This document shows positions 18,667 through 26,905 of a stretch of DNA of 64,000 nt, in pieces. The position numbers and the translations under genes are program-made. The DNA comes from Oceanobacillus kimchii X50 (GTDB lineage: Bacteria; Bacillota; Bacilli; Bacillales; Amphibacillaceae). Positions within the stretch are counted from its first letter, which is position 1; each line of letters opens with the position of its first letter. The notes below the pieces were generated by a model. The model saw only the letters and a program-made list of their open reading frames with translations. It was not told the DNA's origin and made no database searches. The stretch covers positions 402,783 to 466,782 of the forward strand of contig NZ_CM001792.1 of assembly GCF_000340475.1 (NCBI RefSeq), written 5' to 3'.

Positions 18667-19320
18667 TTAATAACATTGAAATGATTCAATTCGACCTAGA
18701 TCCATTCCAAAGTACACCCAACGGAATCCACTCCAACGGAAACCTGCAATAGAATTTCTTCCCACGAACGTAGGGAAGTACCAAAAACCTCTTCCTCTTT
18801 CTGGCCAAATGTAAGTGAAACGGAAAAGACAACGTCTAATTCCACCAGGATCTACTGCAAAAGTTTGGAATGCTGGTTTCTCTGGTGTGAAGCTAGGAGG
18901 AGCTGATGTTGGAGCTTGTTGCCCATCTTGGCCACCACCGCCGGGAAAGCCACCGCCCGGGAATCCACCACCCGGGAATCCATCAAAAATTCCTCCAGGA
19001 AATCCCCCCGGGAATCCACCGCCCGGGAATCCACCACCAGGTCCGCCGCCCGGGCCACCCGGGAATCCACCACCCGGGAATATTCGACCAGGCGTATTTG
19101 GATCGTCATTGAAATATTCATAAGGATTATTCACATCTGACTCATCAACTTCATGATATCCTTCTGAACTTTCGTAAGGTGTTCCAGTGAACTGCTGTTG
19201 ATTATAATCGTCACGCTGTTGATTAAAATACTGATTTAACATATCACCAGGTAAGTTATTATTTTGTCTCTGATCTTGTTGAGGTTGCTGATGATATGGA
19301 TGATTATTATAGTAATCCAT
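18667..19320 (-). CDS. Gly-Phe-Pro-Gly repeat protein with Gln/Asn-rich N-terminus
   Basis: 217 aa from the ATG that follows GAGGAGGAAAATA; a longer frame begins 21 bases earlier but without a ribosome binding site. The N-terminal about 60 residues are rich in Gln, Asn and Tyr. A central block (about residues 77-130) is a tandem GGGFPGG repeat encoded by CCCGGG-rich DNA of far higher GC than the surroundings. The C-terminal about 65 residues are an aromatic-rich, non-repetitive domain (RRCLFRFTYIWPERGRGFWY). No signal peptide or helix anchor is seen. The composition resembles spore coat or surface structural proteins, but I do not recognise the family. Confidence 0.75.
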   Translation of the reverse strand: MDYYNNHPYHQQPQQDQRQNNNLPGDMLNQYFNQQRDDYNQQQFTGTPYESSEGYHEVDESDVNNPYEYFNDDPNTPGRIFPGGGFPGGPGGGPGGGFPGGGFPGGFPGGIFDGFPGGGFPGGGFPGGGGQDGQQAPTSAPPSFTPEKPAFQTFAVDPGGIRRCLFRFTYIWPERGRGFWYFPTFVGRNSIAGFRWSGFRWVYFGMDLGRIESFQCY

Positions 19321-19462
19321 TATTTTCCTCCTCATATGCAAAGTTTCATCACATTAGCATATGGGATAAGAGCACAATTTGGGATACATAATTATAATAT
19401 TGGGCTTATCCAAGAAAAAATAAAGGAAGAAAGCGAAAACCCCACTGAATGTAGGCTTCACT

Positions 19463-20089
19463 TTATAATCGTTGTACTGCTTGTAAAATATGATTTGTTT
19501 CTGTTATTGCTGTAATAAAAGATACACCATCAGCTCCAGCTTGGATGACTTCTTGTGCATTTGTAGTATTAATTCCTCCAATTGCAACTATTGGTAGAGA
19601 AGGATGCTGTTTTTTTAAATTTTGAATCCATTCAAGACCAACCGCTTTTTTAGCATCTTCTTTTGTATTTGTTGCAAATATTGGACCAGCTCCAATGTAA
19701 TCGACTATTTCTAATGGACTATGATTCAACTCTTTATTCGTTGATATGGACAATCCAATTATCTTATTTGGGAATTGTTTCCGCACAACTTCTACAGGTT
19801 GATCATCCTGACCGACATGAATACCATCTGCATCCAATTGTTTTGCTAAATCAACATCGTCATTAATAATGAAAGGGATCTGAAAATCATGGCAAATAGC
19901 TTTTAAATCTTTTGCAAGTTCAACTTTTGCAGCGCCTTTTAAAGAATGCTTACCTTTCTCACGGAATTGAAAAGCAGTAATTCCCGCAGCTGCTGCCTCT
20001 TGTAAAATCTCTCGTGGGTCTCTATGGCAATTTTGACTTCCCATAATAAAATACTTCCGAAGCATATTTTTTTGGAATTTCATAAGCAT
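19463..20089 (-). CDS. thiE: Thiamine phosphate synthase
   Basis: 208 aa TIM-barrel enzyme joining HMP diphosphate and thiazole phosphate. Motifs include FQFREKGKHSL near residues 41-51, FIINDDVDLAKQLDADGIHVGQDD, GLSISTNKE, YIGAGPIFATNTKEDA and IVAIGGINTTN. The ATG at 20089 follows AAAGGAG directly after the thiM stop. Last gene of the thiamine operon. Confidence 0.95.
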   Translation of the reverse strand: MLMKFQKNMLRKYFIMGSQNCHRDPREILQEAAAAGITAFQFREKGKHSLKGAAKVELAKDLKAICHDFQIPFIINDDVDLAKQLDADGIHVGQDDQPVEVVRKQFPNKIIGLSISTNKELNHSPLEIVDYIGAGPIFATNTKEDAKKAVGLEWIQNLKKQHPSLPIVAIGGINTTNAQEVIQAGADGVSFITAITETNHILQAVQRL

Positions 20090-20863
20090 TTATTCTCCTT
20101 TCGTAAGGTCTTGTGGCATTTTTGAAAGAGAATCAATGAATACAGGTAAGAAACTGCCTGGACCACGAACACTTTCTTGATTAGCTGCATACGAAGCTGA
20201 AAGTCCATAGAACGAAACCGCTGTAATTAATTGGTCTTTCAATGGTGCTTTTGTGGTTAAACATGCTGCAATAATCGAACCTAATAAACAACCAGAACCG
20301 GTTATGGTTGATAGGTAATGATGTCCTGTACCATTATGAATCAAATGATTATCCACATAAATAACATCTGTTTCTCCGGTAACAATAACGGCAGTGTTAT
20401 ATTTTCGACTTACTTTTTGCGCGATTTCATCTAAATTACCGTCACCAACGGAGTCAACTCCCTTTGCTTCGAGTGTGATATCAACTAGACTTGCTAGTTC
20501 ACCACCATTTCCTTTTATCACAGTGGGACGAACTTCCTCTAAAATTTTATCAATAGCTTTTCGTCTAAAAGAAGTGGCAGCAACTCCGACAGGGTCTAAT
20601 AATACAGGAATATTATGTTCATTTGCTGTTTTTCCAGCAGCTATCATAGATTCCAATTCAATGGAAGTTAACGTACCGATGTTAATTAAAACGGCATTTG
20701 AAATTGCGGCAATTTGTTCTGCTTCTTCTATCGCTTTTGCCATTATTGGCGAACCGCCGAATGAAAGTAACCCATTAGCTGAGAAGTTCATTACTACTTG
20801 ATTGGTTAGGTGATGCACAAGTGGTTTAGTATCACGAACTTGTTTAATAATATCGACTTGCAT
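20090..20863 (-). CDS. thiM: Hydroxyethylthiazole kinase
   Basis: 257 aa ribokinase-like enzyme that phosphorylates hydroxyethylthiazole for salvage. Motifs: PLVHHLTNQVVMNFSANGLL near residue 12, PVLLDPVGVAATSFR and TGSGCLLGS with the catalytic Cys region. The chosen ATG (MQVDIIKQ) follows AAGGAGAGGGAG; a longer frame runs 111 bases back into thiD but has no start signal. Sits between thiD and thiE. Confidence 0.95.
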   Translation of the reverse strand: MQVDIIKQVRDTKPLVHHLTNQVVMNFSANGLLSFGGSPIMAKAIEEAEQIAAISNAVLINIGTLTSIELESMIAAGKTANEHNIPVLLDPVGVAATSFRRKAIDKILEEVRPTVIKGNGGELASLVDITLEAKGVDSVGDGNLDEIAQKVSRKYNTAVIVTGETDVIYVDNHLIHNGTGHHYLSTITGSGCLLGSIIAACLTTKAPLKDQLITAVSFYGLSASYAANQESVRGPGSFLPVFIDSLSKMPQDLTKGE

Positions 20864-20891
20864 ATATATCTCCCTCTCCTTAGTTTCTCCT

Positions 20892-21686
20892 TTATCTTTC
20901 CCGAATTGCCCAGTGATTTGTCGGCCCATTCCCATAACCGAGCTCAAACGATTGGGATATTGCAGCAGTAACAAAGTCTTTTGATTTCTGAACTGCCTCT
21001 ACCATGGAGTACCCCTTAGCGAGATAACTAGTTATAGCAGCAGAATAAGTGCAACCCGTACCGTGAGTGTTTTTTGTATTAATTCGTTTAGCTGAAAATG
21101 TATGCATCGCAGATCCATCATATAGAAAGTCTACTGCATCTGCTTTCATATGGCCCCCTTTTATTAATGCGGCATCCGCATTGAAATGATCAACGATATG
21201 TTTTGCCGCATCTTTCATGTCTTCTAATGTTTCAATAGAATGACCAGTAATAAATTCTGCTTCTGGAATATTAGGAGTCACTAGTGCGGTTTGGGGGAGC
21301 AAATATTCTCTTAAAAATGATCGGGCCTCTGTATCTATTAGCGAGTCACCGCTTGTTGCAACCATAACTGGGTCCATAACATAAGGTGCATCCATTTTCT
21401 CAATTTTTTTGGAGATTATTTCCATCATTTGTTTATTGGCAATCATTCCCGTTTTAAGGGCATGAATAGGCATATCCTTTATTATAACTTCAAGTTGATC
21501 TTCAATCATATTGATTGGCATATGATGGACGGAAGTTACACCAGTAGTATTTTGAGCTACTACGGAAGTAATGACAGACATGCCGTATGTTTGAAGTTCT
21601 TGAAATGTTTTTAAATCTGCTTGTATTCCAGCTCCACCACTAGGGTCTGTGCCGGCAATCGTTAATGCACATGATACATTATTCAT
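20892..21686 (-). CDS. thiD: Hydroxymethylpyrimidine/phosphomethylpyrimidine kinase
   Basis: 264 aa ribokinase-family enzyme catalysing two successive phosphorylations of HMP. Motifs: AGTDPSGGAGIQADLKTF near residues 12-29, MDPVMVATSGDSLI and the C-terminal NTHGTGCTYSAAITSYLAKG with the catalytic base. The start overlaps the tenA end by eight bases and follows AGGAGGATATA. Confidence 0.95.
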   Translation of the reverse strand: MNNVSCALTIAGTDPSGGAGIQADLKTFQELQTYGMSVITSVVAQNTTGVTSVHHMPINMIEDQLEVIIKDMPIHALKTGMIANKQMMEIISKKIEKMDAPYVMDPVMVATSGDSLIDTEARSFLREYLLPQTALVTPNIPEAEFITGHSIETLEDMKDAAKHIVDHFNADAALIKGGHMKADAVDFLYDGSAMHTFSAKRINTKNTHGTGCTYSAAITSYLAKGYSMVEAVQKSKDFVTAAISQSFELGYGNGPTNHWAIRER

Positions 21687-22365
21687 TATTTATATCCTCC
21701 TTCAATGACGGCCACTCCTCAGTAGACATAGCCATTTCCCAAAATAAGTATTCTAATTGACAACTCTTTCGGAAAGCAATTTTCATACTTGCTTTTTCTT
21801 TTTCTGAAGCATGACTCGCATGTTCATCAAGTCGTTCACACATTTCCTCAACATCTTGTTTGGTATTTGCATAACATTGAATCCATATTTGAAATGGGTG
21901 ATTATCCGATACTTGCCACGTTTCATTTAGATATTTTCCGATCTCATAATACGTCCAAGGGCATGGCAAAAGCGCACTAATTGCTTCACCTGTAGTTCCT
22001 GTTTGGGCATGATACATCATATGTTTAACATAATGATCTCCTGTTGGAGGTAATGGCTGTCCTTGTAAGTCTTCGTAGTTTACATTAATATACTCACAGA
22101 AACACAGATGGGCTTGGATTTCGTCATGTAATGAAAACAGCATTAGAGCACTAAAGTAAGCGATGTCGTTACGATGATTTGCATTACCAATAGCTGAGCC
22201 AATAGTTTTCATAAATCCATTTAAATAAGCATAATCCGCTTGAACATAGTGACGAACTGCATCTACGGATAGTATTCCCTTTCCTATCCCTTCTACAAAC
22301 GGGTGATTTTTTATAAGTGTAAAAATATCTTTGTTTTCTAATCTTAGTTCTTCTGAGAATTTCAT
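21679..22365 (-). CDS. tenA: Aminopyrimidine aminohydrolase / thiaminase II
   Basis: 228 aa all-helical TenA/Thi-4 protein. TenA hydrolyses formylaminopyrimidine-derived aminopyrimidine to HMP in thiamine salvage. Supporting segments: YVQADYAYLNGFMKTIGSA, LLPCPWTYYEIGKYL with the Cys region typical of classic TenA_C, and IQCYANTKQDVEEM. The ATG overlaps the thiW stop. Being cotranscribed with thiW, thiD, thiM and thiE points to scavenging of thiamine breakdown products. Confidence 0.94.
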   Translation of the reverse strand: MKFSEELRLENKDIFTLIKNHPFVEGIGKGILSVDAVRHYVQADYAYLNGFMKTIGSAIGNANHRNDIAYFSALMLFSLHDEIQAHLCFCEYINVNYEDLQGQPLPPTGDHYVKHMMYHAQTGTTGEAISALLPCPWTYYEIGKYLNETWQVSDNHPFQIWIQCYANTKQDVEEMCERLDEHASHASEKEKASMKIAFRKSCQLEYLFWEMAMSTEEWPSLKEDINNE

Positions 22366-22871
22366 GAGTAATCTCTCCTCTGAGTGTGTGAGAGTTCTGG
22401 TTTCACTTTATGAACTCGAGATAAAATAAACCAACCTATGGACGCTCCTGAAACACTACTAATGATGAATGCTGGTAGAAATGCAAGCGCACCAACACTC
22501 GATCCCATTAAAAAGTTAGCAAAAGGAACAGCAAGAAAAGAACCAATAATCCCGGTTCCAAGTATTTCTCCTGTTACTGCTAAACGATGACGCCGCCATT
22601 TTCGATAAAGTATCCCTGCAAAAAAAGCGCCAATCATTCCTCCGGGAAAAGCTAGTAATGTTCCTATCCCTAAGAGATTTCGAAGTAAACCAATCATTAA
22701 AGCAACACCAACAGCAGGTCCTGGACCAAGTAACACTGCTGCCATAACATTTACTGCATGTTGAACAGGATACGCTCGTGCGACACCAGCAGGGAACCAT
22801 AATAACTGTGAACCAATCGTTCCAATGGCAACAAGGACAGCCATCAATGTTAAGACGCGGGTGTTTTTCAC
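22362..22871 (-). CDS. thiW: ThiW-type ECF transporter substrate-binding (S) component
   Basis: 169 aa with about five to six membrane segments, starting at GTG after AAAGGAGAG (a longer frame to 22898 lacks a start signal). ThiW proteins are predicted S components for hydroxyethylthiazole that pair with the shared EcfAA'T module (family knowledge). It carries WFPAGVARAYPVQHAVN near residues 26-42 and GGMIGAFFAGILYR. First gene of the operon and placed directly behind the TPP riboswitch. Confidence 0.9.
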   Translation of the reverse strand: MKNTRVLTLMAVLVAIGTIGSQLLWFPAGVARAYPVQHAVNVMAAVLLGPGPAVGVALMIGLLRNLLGIGTLLAFPGGMIGAFFAGILYRKWRRHRLAVTGEILGTGIIGSFLAVPFANFLMGSSVGALAFLPAFIISSVSGASIGWFILSRVHKVKPELSHTQRRDYS

Positions 22872-22897
22872 TTTATCTCTCCTTTCTAAAACAAACA

Positions 22898-22930
22898 AAA
22901 AACCAGGTCCAATTAAAGGACCTGGTTTTG
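22898..22930 (-). terminator. Expression-platform terminator of the TPP riboswitch
   Basis: Perfect 12-bp stem (AAAACCAGGTCC / GGACCTGGTTTT) with a TTTAATT loop and T-run on the minus strand, between the riboswitch aptamer and thiW. Its GGACCTGG arm can compete with the aptamer's GACCTGATCTGG segment, as in transcription-terminating TPP switches. Confidence 0.85.
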
Positions 22931-22963
22931 GTATACTGAGAATGTAATCATCAAAATTATTGA

Positions 22964-23062
22964 CTACTTCCCTACGCTGGTATTAACCAGATCAGGTCCA
23001 TAAGAGTCGGAAAGTAGGTGCTTTCCTCTCAGCCCACACATAGTACTGGGCACCCCTAGTAG
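22964..23062 (-). ncRNA. TPP (THI-box) riboswitch aptamer
   Basis: On the minus strand the conserved THI-box pieces occur in order: TAGGGGTGCCC, GGGCTGAGAGGA, then GGACCTGATCTGGTTAATAC with CAGCGTAGGGAAGTA. It precedes thiW-tenA-thiD-thiM-thiE, and thiamine pyrophosphate binding should favour the downstream terminator and shut the operon off. Confidence 0.96.
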
Positions 23063-23161
23063 TTGCTTTTCGTATTTATTTACTTCATATTAACTGTAAC
23101 AAAATAAATAAATTCTGTCATCTGAATACATAAAATTGGGATTCAAAGGGGACTGAGATAG

Positions 23162-24202
23162 ATGCTTCAATTAAGAGAACTAGAATATCGACAAGGTGAC
23201 CACATCTTGTTTTCGACGTTTCATTTAACGATTCAAGAAGGGGAAGTTGCAGCGATTCATTCCTCCTTAAATGTTAGGCAGATGTTAATAAAAATGATTG
23301 TTGGAGATAAAAAAATTAATAACGGTAGCATCGAATTAAATGGAATTACATTAGAAGATAAAGTGAAGTATTTTCAAGCGTTAGGACTACAACTATTGAG
23401 TAACGGTCTTTACGAACGAATGAATACAAAAGAGTATTTTCGATTTATTGAACAACTATATCAAACAAAGGTCAACCATCAAGAATTGATTGAAAAACTA
23501 CAATTACATGAAGTGAAGGATAAGCCAATTAGTAAATTAACAGAGTCTGAACAAAAGCGGGTTCATTATGGGAAAACAATTATTCAGGATGCATGTATTT
23601 ATCTTTTTGAAGAGCCGGATTTGAATGTTGACTTAGAAACGAAACGAGTATTGGTTCATGTTTTAAACCATCTTAAGCAGAATAAAAAAGGTGTATTAAT
23701 ACTGACATCTAATATGGAAAGTGCAATTACATTAGCAGAAAGAGTTTACCGACTTAACGAGGAAGGGTTACAAACAGTTGAAATTAAAACAGAAGAAAAT
23801 GAAGAGAAGCAAGAGATAGACGAAGTTTCAGAAGAAGAGTTAGGAAAGCAAGATTTTTCTTTTCAGCTAAATAAAATACCTTCGAAAGTAAATGACAAGA
23901 TAGTACTACTTGATCCTCCAGAGATTGACTACATTGAAAGTGATGAAGGTCAAGCTGTAGTACATATGAAAGGGTCATCGTTTCGAACAGCATTTACGCT
24001 TCGTCAATTAGAAGAAAAATTAGAACATCAAGGATTTTTCCGATGTCATCGATCTTATATCGTAAATTTACAAAAAGTACGAGAAGTAATTACCTGGACG
24101 AGAAATAGTTACAGTCTTGTTTTGCAAGATAAAGAAAAAACTCAAGTACCGTTATCGAAAGCAAAGTTGGTTGAATTAAAGCAAATTTTAGGAGTCGATT
24201 AA
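23162..24202 (+). CDS. LytTR-family regulator with degenerate ABC-ATPase-like N-terminal domain
   Basis: 346 aa. The N-terminal about 220 residues align in order with an ABC ATPase, but the Walker A position reads AIHSSLNVRQMLIKMI and lacks GxxGxGK[S/T]. The signature is SKLTESEQKR instead of LSGGQ; a Walker-B-like CIYLFEEPDLNVD remains. After an acidic linker (EENEEKQEIDEVSEEE), a LytTR DNA-binding domain covers about residues 245-345 (FFRCHRSYIVNLQKVREV). It lies just before an ABC exporter, which it probably regulates. ATP hydrolysis is unlikely. The transporter link is inference from position. Confidence 0.85.
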   Translation: MLQLRELEYRQGDHILFSTFHLTIQEGEVAAIHSSLNVRQMLIKMIVGDKKINNGSIELNGITLEDKVKYFQALGLQLLSNGLYERMNTKEYFRFIEQLYQTKVNHQELIEKLQLHEVKDKPISKLTESEQKRVHYGKTIIQDACIYLFEEPDLNVDLETKRVLVHVLNHLKQNKKGVLILTSNMESAITLAERVYRLNEEGLQTVEIKTEENEEKQEIDEVSEEELGKQDFSFQLNKIPSKVNDKIVLLDPPEIDYIESDEGQAVVHMKGSSFRTAFTLRQLEEKLEHQGFFRCHRSYIVNLQKVREVITWTRNSYSLVLQDKEKTQVPLSKAKLVELKQILGVD

Positions 24203-24313
24203 GCTCCATTTAACCTATTAGGTACTCCATTCATCGGAAATTTAGTGCGAATACCTTGATATAACAGTATTCTGAAGATGCAAATGAAAATTGGATTTTC
24301 AGGAGGGAATTAC

Positions 24314-25162
24314 ATGACTTCAGTCATTGAGGTAAGTCATTTAGAAAAAGTTTATCAAAATAAGCAAGCACTTAACGATGTAACTTTTCAAGTCGAGAAA
24401 GGAGAGACATTCGGTTTTTTAGGACCAAGTGGCTCAGGAAAAACAACCACAATAAAAATATTAACTGGACAATTAACACACACTTCTGGAATAGCAAAAG
24501 TATTTGGTGTACCAGTTCAACAATTAAAATCGCCAGCTCAACGAAAACGATTTGGAGTGGTTACAGATAATAGTGGTTTGTATAACCGTCTCACTATCTA
24601 CGATAATTTAAAAACGTATGCGCAATTATATGATGTGCAAGAGAACCGCATTAATGAAGTGTTAGAGATGGTTCGTTTACAAAATGAAGCAAAGCAACAA
24701 GTTGCCAAGTTATCAAAAGGTATGACACAGCGCGTGCTCTTGGCAAGAGCATTACTTCATAACCCTGAAATATTATTCTTGGATGAGCCAACTTCAGCAT
24801 TAGATCCCGTGAACTCGAAGCACATTCATGAAGGATTAAAAGAATTGAATAAACAAGGAACAACGGTATTTTTAACAACACATGATATGGAAGAAGCAGA
24901 TCATTTATGTCATCGTGTAGCATTTTTGAATAAAGGTTCTGTGCAGTTATTGGATGGCCCTAAAAATTTGAAGAAGCAATATCGTGAAGAGAAAGTGTTG
25001 CTAGAGCTAAGGGATGGTAGAGAATTGGAATTACCTTTAGCCCCTTCTATTGCTAATGATATTCAACGATATATTTCAGAAGATCGTATAGAAACCATCA
25101 GCACAAAAGAACCAACTTTAGGGGATATTTTCGTAGAAGTAACGGGGAGGGAACTAGTATGA
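24314..25162 (+). CDS. ABC transporter ATP-binding protein (ABC-2 exporter type)
   Basis: 282 aa from the ATG that follows CAGGAGGG (an upstream in-frame ATG at 24278 has no ribosome binding site). Walker A GPSGSGKTT, Q-loop region VTDNSGLY, signature LSKGMTQR, Walker B ILFLDEPTSALDP and switch HDMEEADHLCH are all intact. The C-terminal about 70 residues are the extension seen in DrrA/NatA-type exporters. The stop overlaps the permease start. This intact ATPase contrasts with the dead copy fused to LytTR just upstream. Confidence 0.93.
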   Translation: MTSVIEVSHLEKVYQNKQALNDVTFQVEKGETFGFLGPSGSGKTTTIKILTGQLTHTSGIAKVFGVPVQQLKSPAQRKRFGVVTDNSGLYNRLTIYDNLKTYAQLYDVQENRINEVLEMVRLQNEAKQQVAKLSKGMTQRVLLARALLHNPEILFLDEPTSALDPVNSKHIHEGLKELNKQGTTVFLTTHDMEEADHLCHRVAFLNKGSVQLLDGPKNLKKQYREEKVLLELRDGRELELPLAPSIANDIQRYISEDRIETISTKEPTLGDIFVEVTGRELV

Positions 25163-25860
25163 CTTTTTCTGTAAAACGTTTTATGGCAATTTTTCAAAAG
25201 GATTTAAAAGACTTATATCGTAATATGTATGTCTCTTCAACGATTATCTTACCACTCGTATTTGCGCTCATATATGGACGGATGGATGTTGTTCCATTAG
25301 AAATTCATATATTTATTATCAGCATTTCTTTATCTATGGTAGGTGCCTTTCTTCAATGTGCAATTATTGCGGAAGAAAAGGAAAAGAATACACTTCGTGG
25401 TTTGATGCTTTCACCTGCTACCATTACGGAGATACTAGCAGGAAAAAGTGCCGTAACAATAGTTATCACATTAGTAATTACGTATATCTCTATGTTGATT
25501 TCAGGATTTTCACCTTCTAATCTTATACCGGTAATAGTAGGAGTTGTATTATCTCTTGTATTCTTTATTGCGCTAGGAACTTGGTTAGGATTAATCACTC
25601 GTTCTGTTTTAGAAGCTTCCATCTATATTTTACCTGTAATGTTTATATTTGGAATGTCTAATATGTTTATTGGGTTTGCAGAAGAATATCCTTTTCTGAA
25701 AGTGTTAGAATATACACCAGCTATTCAGTTATTTGAAATAGCGAATATAACGAACGGGACTATTGCCGATTATTGGCAACCTTTTGCAATTATTGGTGCT
25801 TGGATAGTTGTTGGTGCTGGATTAACAATCTTGTCCTTCAAGAAACGAATGATGGATTAA
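25159..25860 (+). CDS. ABC-2 type permease
   Basis: 233 aa with six predicted membrane helices, preceded by a short cytoplasmic N-terminus (RFMAIFQKDLKDLYRN) typical of ABC-2 permeases. Contains EEKEKNTLRGLMLSPATITEIL in the first cytoplasmic loop region. Its ATG overlaps the stop of the ATPase gene. The pair forms a NatAB-like or antimicrobial-peptide exporter; the substrate is unknown. Confidence 0.9.
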   Translation: MTFSVKRFMAIFQKDLKDLYRNMYVSSTIILPLVFALIYGRMDVVPLEIHIFIISISLSMVGAFLQCAIIAEEKEKNTLRGLMLSPATITEILAGKSAVTIVITLVITYISMLISGFSPSNLIPVIVGVVLSLVFFIALGTWLGLITRSVLEASIYILPVMFIFGMSNMFIGFAEEYPFLKVLEYTPAIQLFEIANITNGTIADYWQPFAIIGAWIVVGAGLTILSFKKRMMD

Positions 25861-25914
25861 TATAATTGCCACGTTTTATTTAATAAACGCAAAAGAATAG
25901 TTTTATAATTGACT

Positions 25915-25950
25915 GGAGTCCTTCGTTTGCTTAAGTAGCGGAGGACTCTT
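25915..25950 (+). terminator. Terminator after the ABC exporter operon
   Basis: Stem GAGTCCTTCG / CGGAGGACTC around a 12-base loop, followed by TTTA. It ends the chromosomal unit about 37 bases before the transposon's left end. Confidence 0.7.
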
Positions 25951-25986
25951 TATGTTGTGCCCGAGAAATTTTGAGTCACTCTATAA

Positions 25987-26024
25987 GGGGTAGCGTCAGG
26001 AAAATGCGGATTTACAACGTTAAG
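25987..26024 (+). repeat. Left terminal inverted repeat of the Tn3-family element
   Basis: 38 bp, identical over all positions to the reverse complement of 35333-35370. Preceded by the target duplication TATAA (25982-25986). Confidence 0.95.
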
Positions 26025-26041
26025 GAAATTTTCAATATTAA

Positions 26042-26075
26042 AAAGCCTAATTTCTCAATTGAGAAATTAGGCTTT
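26042..26075. terminator. Perfect palindromic terminator inside the left transposon end
   Basis: A 34-bp perfect palindrome starting AAAGCCTAATTTCTC, directly inside the left inverted repeat. It can block transcription entering the element from the ABC operon, and vice versa. Confidence 0.7.
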
Positions 26076-26211
26076 CATTGCTTCATTAAAGCGCCCGATT
26101 CTTAAAGATGTAACCTGTTTCCAATTTTAAAAAAAAACATTAAAGAATATTCACTCCTATTTTTGGAACAATACAATTGATTGTATTAACGAATAAGGAG
26201 GTTAATTAGAA

Positions 26212-26457
26212 ATGGATAAACAAAAATTAGCTGATCATGAATCAATGGATTTACATGAAGTTATTAATTTCAAAACCCTGTGCTTAGCGAAATCAAAACT
26301 AATGCAAGGACTCGTATTTGATCAAGATTTGAGAGCATTAATGCAAAAAGATGTTGAACAATCCATGCAAGCGCTTGGAGAATTACAGGCAATTTATCAA
26401 CGTGCACCTTTTGAAGCTCCTGTTCCACAAAACCGACCAACACCGATAGTAAATTGA
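26212..26457 (+). CDS. YraG-like spore coat protein
   Basis: 81 aa soluble protein with a conserved [24 protein letters not shown] core (about residues 15-38; split here as [11 protein letters not shown] and [15 protein letters not shown]). This matches small CotF-like coat proteins such as B. subtilis YraG. The start follows AAGGAGGTTAATTAGAA. It is followed 16 bases later by a YraF-like gene and then the first codons of an adhB-like gene, reproducing the yraG-yraF-adhB order I recall from B. subtilis. No convincing sporulation sigma-factor promoter could be assigned upstream. Confidence 0.75.
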   Translation: MDKQKLADHESMDLHEVINFKTLCLAKSKLMQGLVFDQDLRALMQKDVEQSMQALGELQAIYQRAPFEAPVPQNRPTPIVN

Positions 26458-26473
26458 AAAGGAGGCAAATTCA

Positions 26474-26842
26474 TTGAATAATGACTATTTAGACCCTATA
26501 AACTCATTACATGTACCTGAGCTAGCTGATACCACATTTGCCATGGATTTCCTCCTTCGTGCTAAAGAAGGTGTGCGCAATATTGCTGTCGCATTAACGG
26601 AGTCCGCATCTCCTGATGTTAGAACCCTCTTAAGAAAACAGTTAATGCAAGGTATTGCCATGCACCAGGAAATTTCAGAATTAATGATTAATAAAAAATG
26701 GTTCCACCCATACGAATTAAGTGAACAGTATAAACTAGATCAACTCTCTGCCAACAATACATTGAAGATTGGCAAAATGAACCTATTCCCTGTTGAAACC
26801 AATAGAAAAGGTATGTTTGACCGGACACCTGATGATCACTAA
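26474..26842 (+). CDS. YraF-like CotF-family spore coat protein
   Basis: 122 aa, Coat_F family. It shows [15 protein letters not shown] near residues 22-36, [18 protein letters not shown] near 54-71, then [17 protein letters not shown] and a C-terminal [13 protein letters not shown], all typical of YraF. TTG start nine bases after AAAGGAGG. These proteins are put into the spore coat; their precise role is unknown. Second gene of the coat pair within the transposon. Confidence 0.85.
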   Translation: MNNDYLDPINSLHVPELADTTFAMDFLLRAKEGVRNIAVALTESASPDVRTLLRKQLMQGIAMHQEISELMINKKWFHPYELSEQYKLDQLSANNTLKIGKMNLFPVETNRKGMFDRTPDDH

Positions 26843-26860
26843 CACTGGAGGCTGTAACCA

Positions 26861-26905
26861 ATGAAGGCAGTAACGTATCAAGGTATTAAAAATGTTCGTT
26901 TTTGA
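26861..26905 (+). pseudogene. 5' fragment of an adhB-like zinc alcohol dehydrogenase gene
   Basis: A start codon after TGGAGGCTGTAACCA opens the frame MKAVTYQGIKNVRF and then stops. This is the characteristic N-terminus of AdhB/YraB-type zinc alcohol dehydrogenases, and adhB is the gene expected after yraF. The rest of the gene is missing; sequence switches at about 26903 to a DNA ligase fragment. It is a deletion or recombination remnant. Confidence 0.7.

Noticed and set aside
18941..19085. CRISPR-like regular repeats.
   Set aside because: The repetition is the coding tandem repeat of the GGFPGG protein; there are no spacers, and no cas genes occur in the window.
18815..19123. Proline-rich open frames on the plus strand and an alternative minus-strand frame across the Gly-Phe-Pro-Gly gene.
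   Set aside because: They are other-frame readings of the GC-rich tandem repeat, lack ribosome binding sites, and the minus-strand gene has a good start and a non-repetitive tail.
26076..26211. Sporulation-type (sigma-K, -E or -G) promoter before the yraG-like gene.
   Set aside because: Several AT-rich boxes exist but none fits a -35/-10 pair with correct spacing well enough to report.
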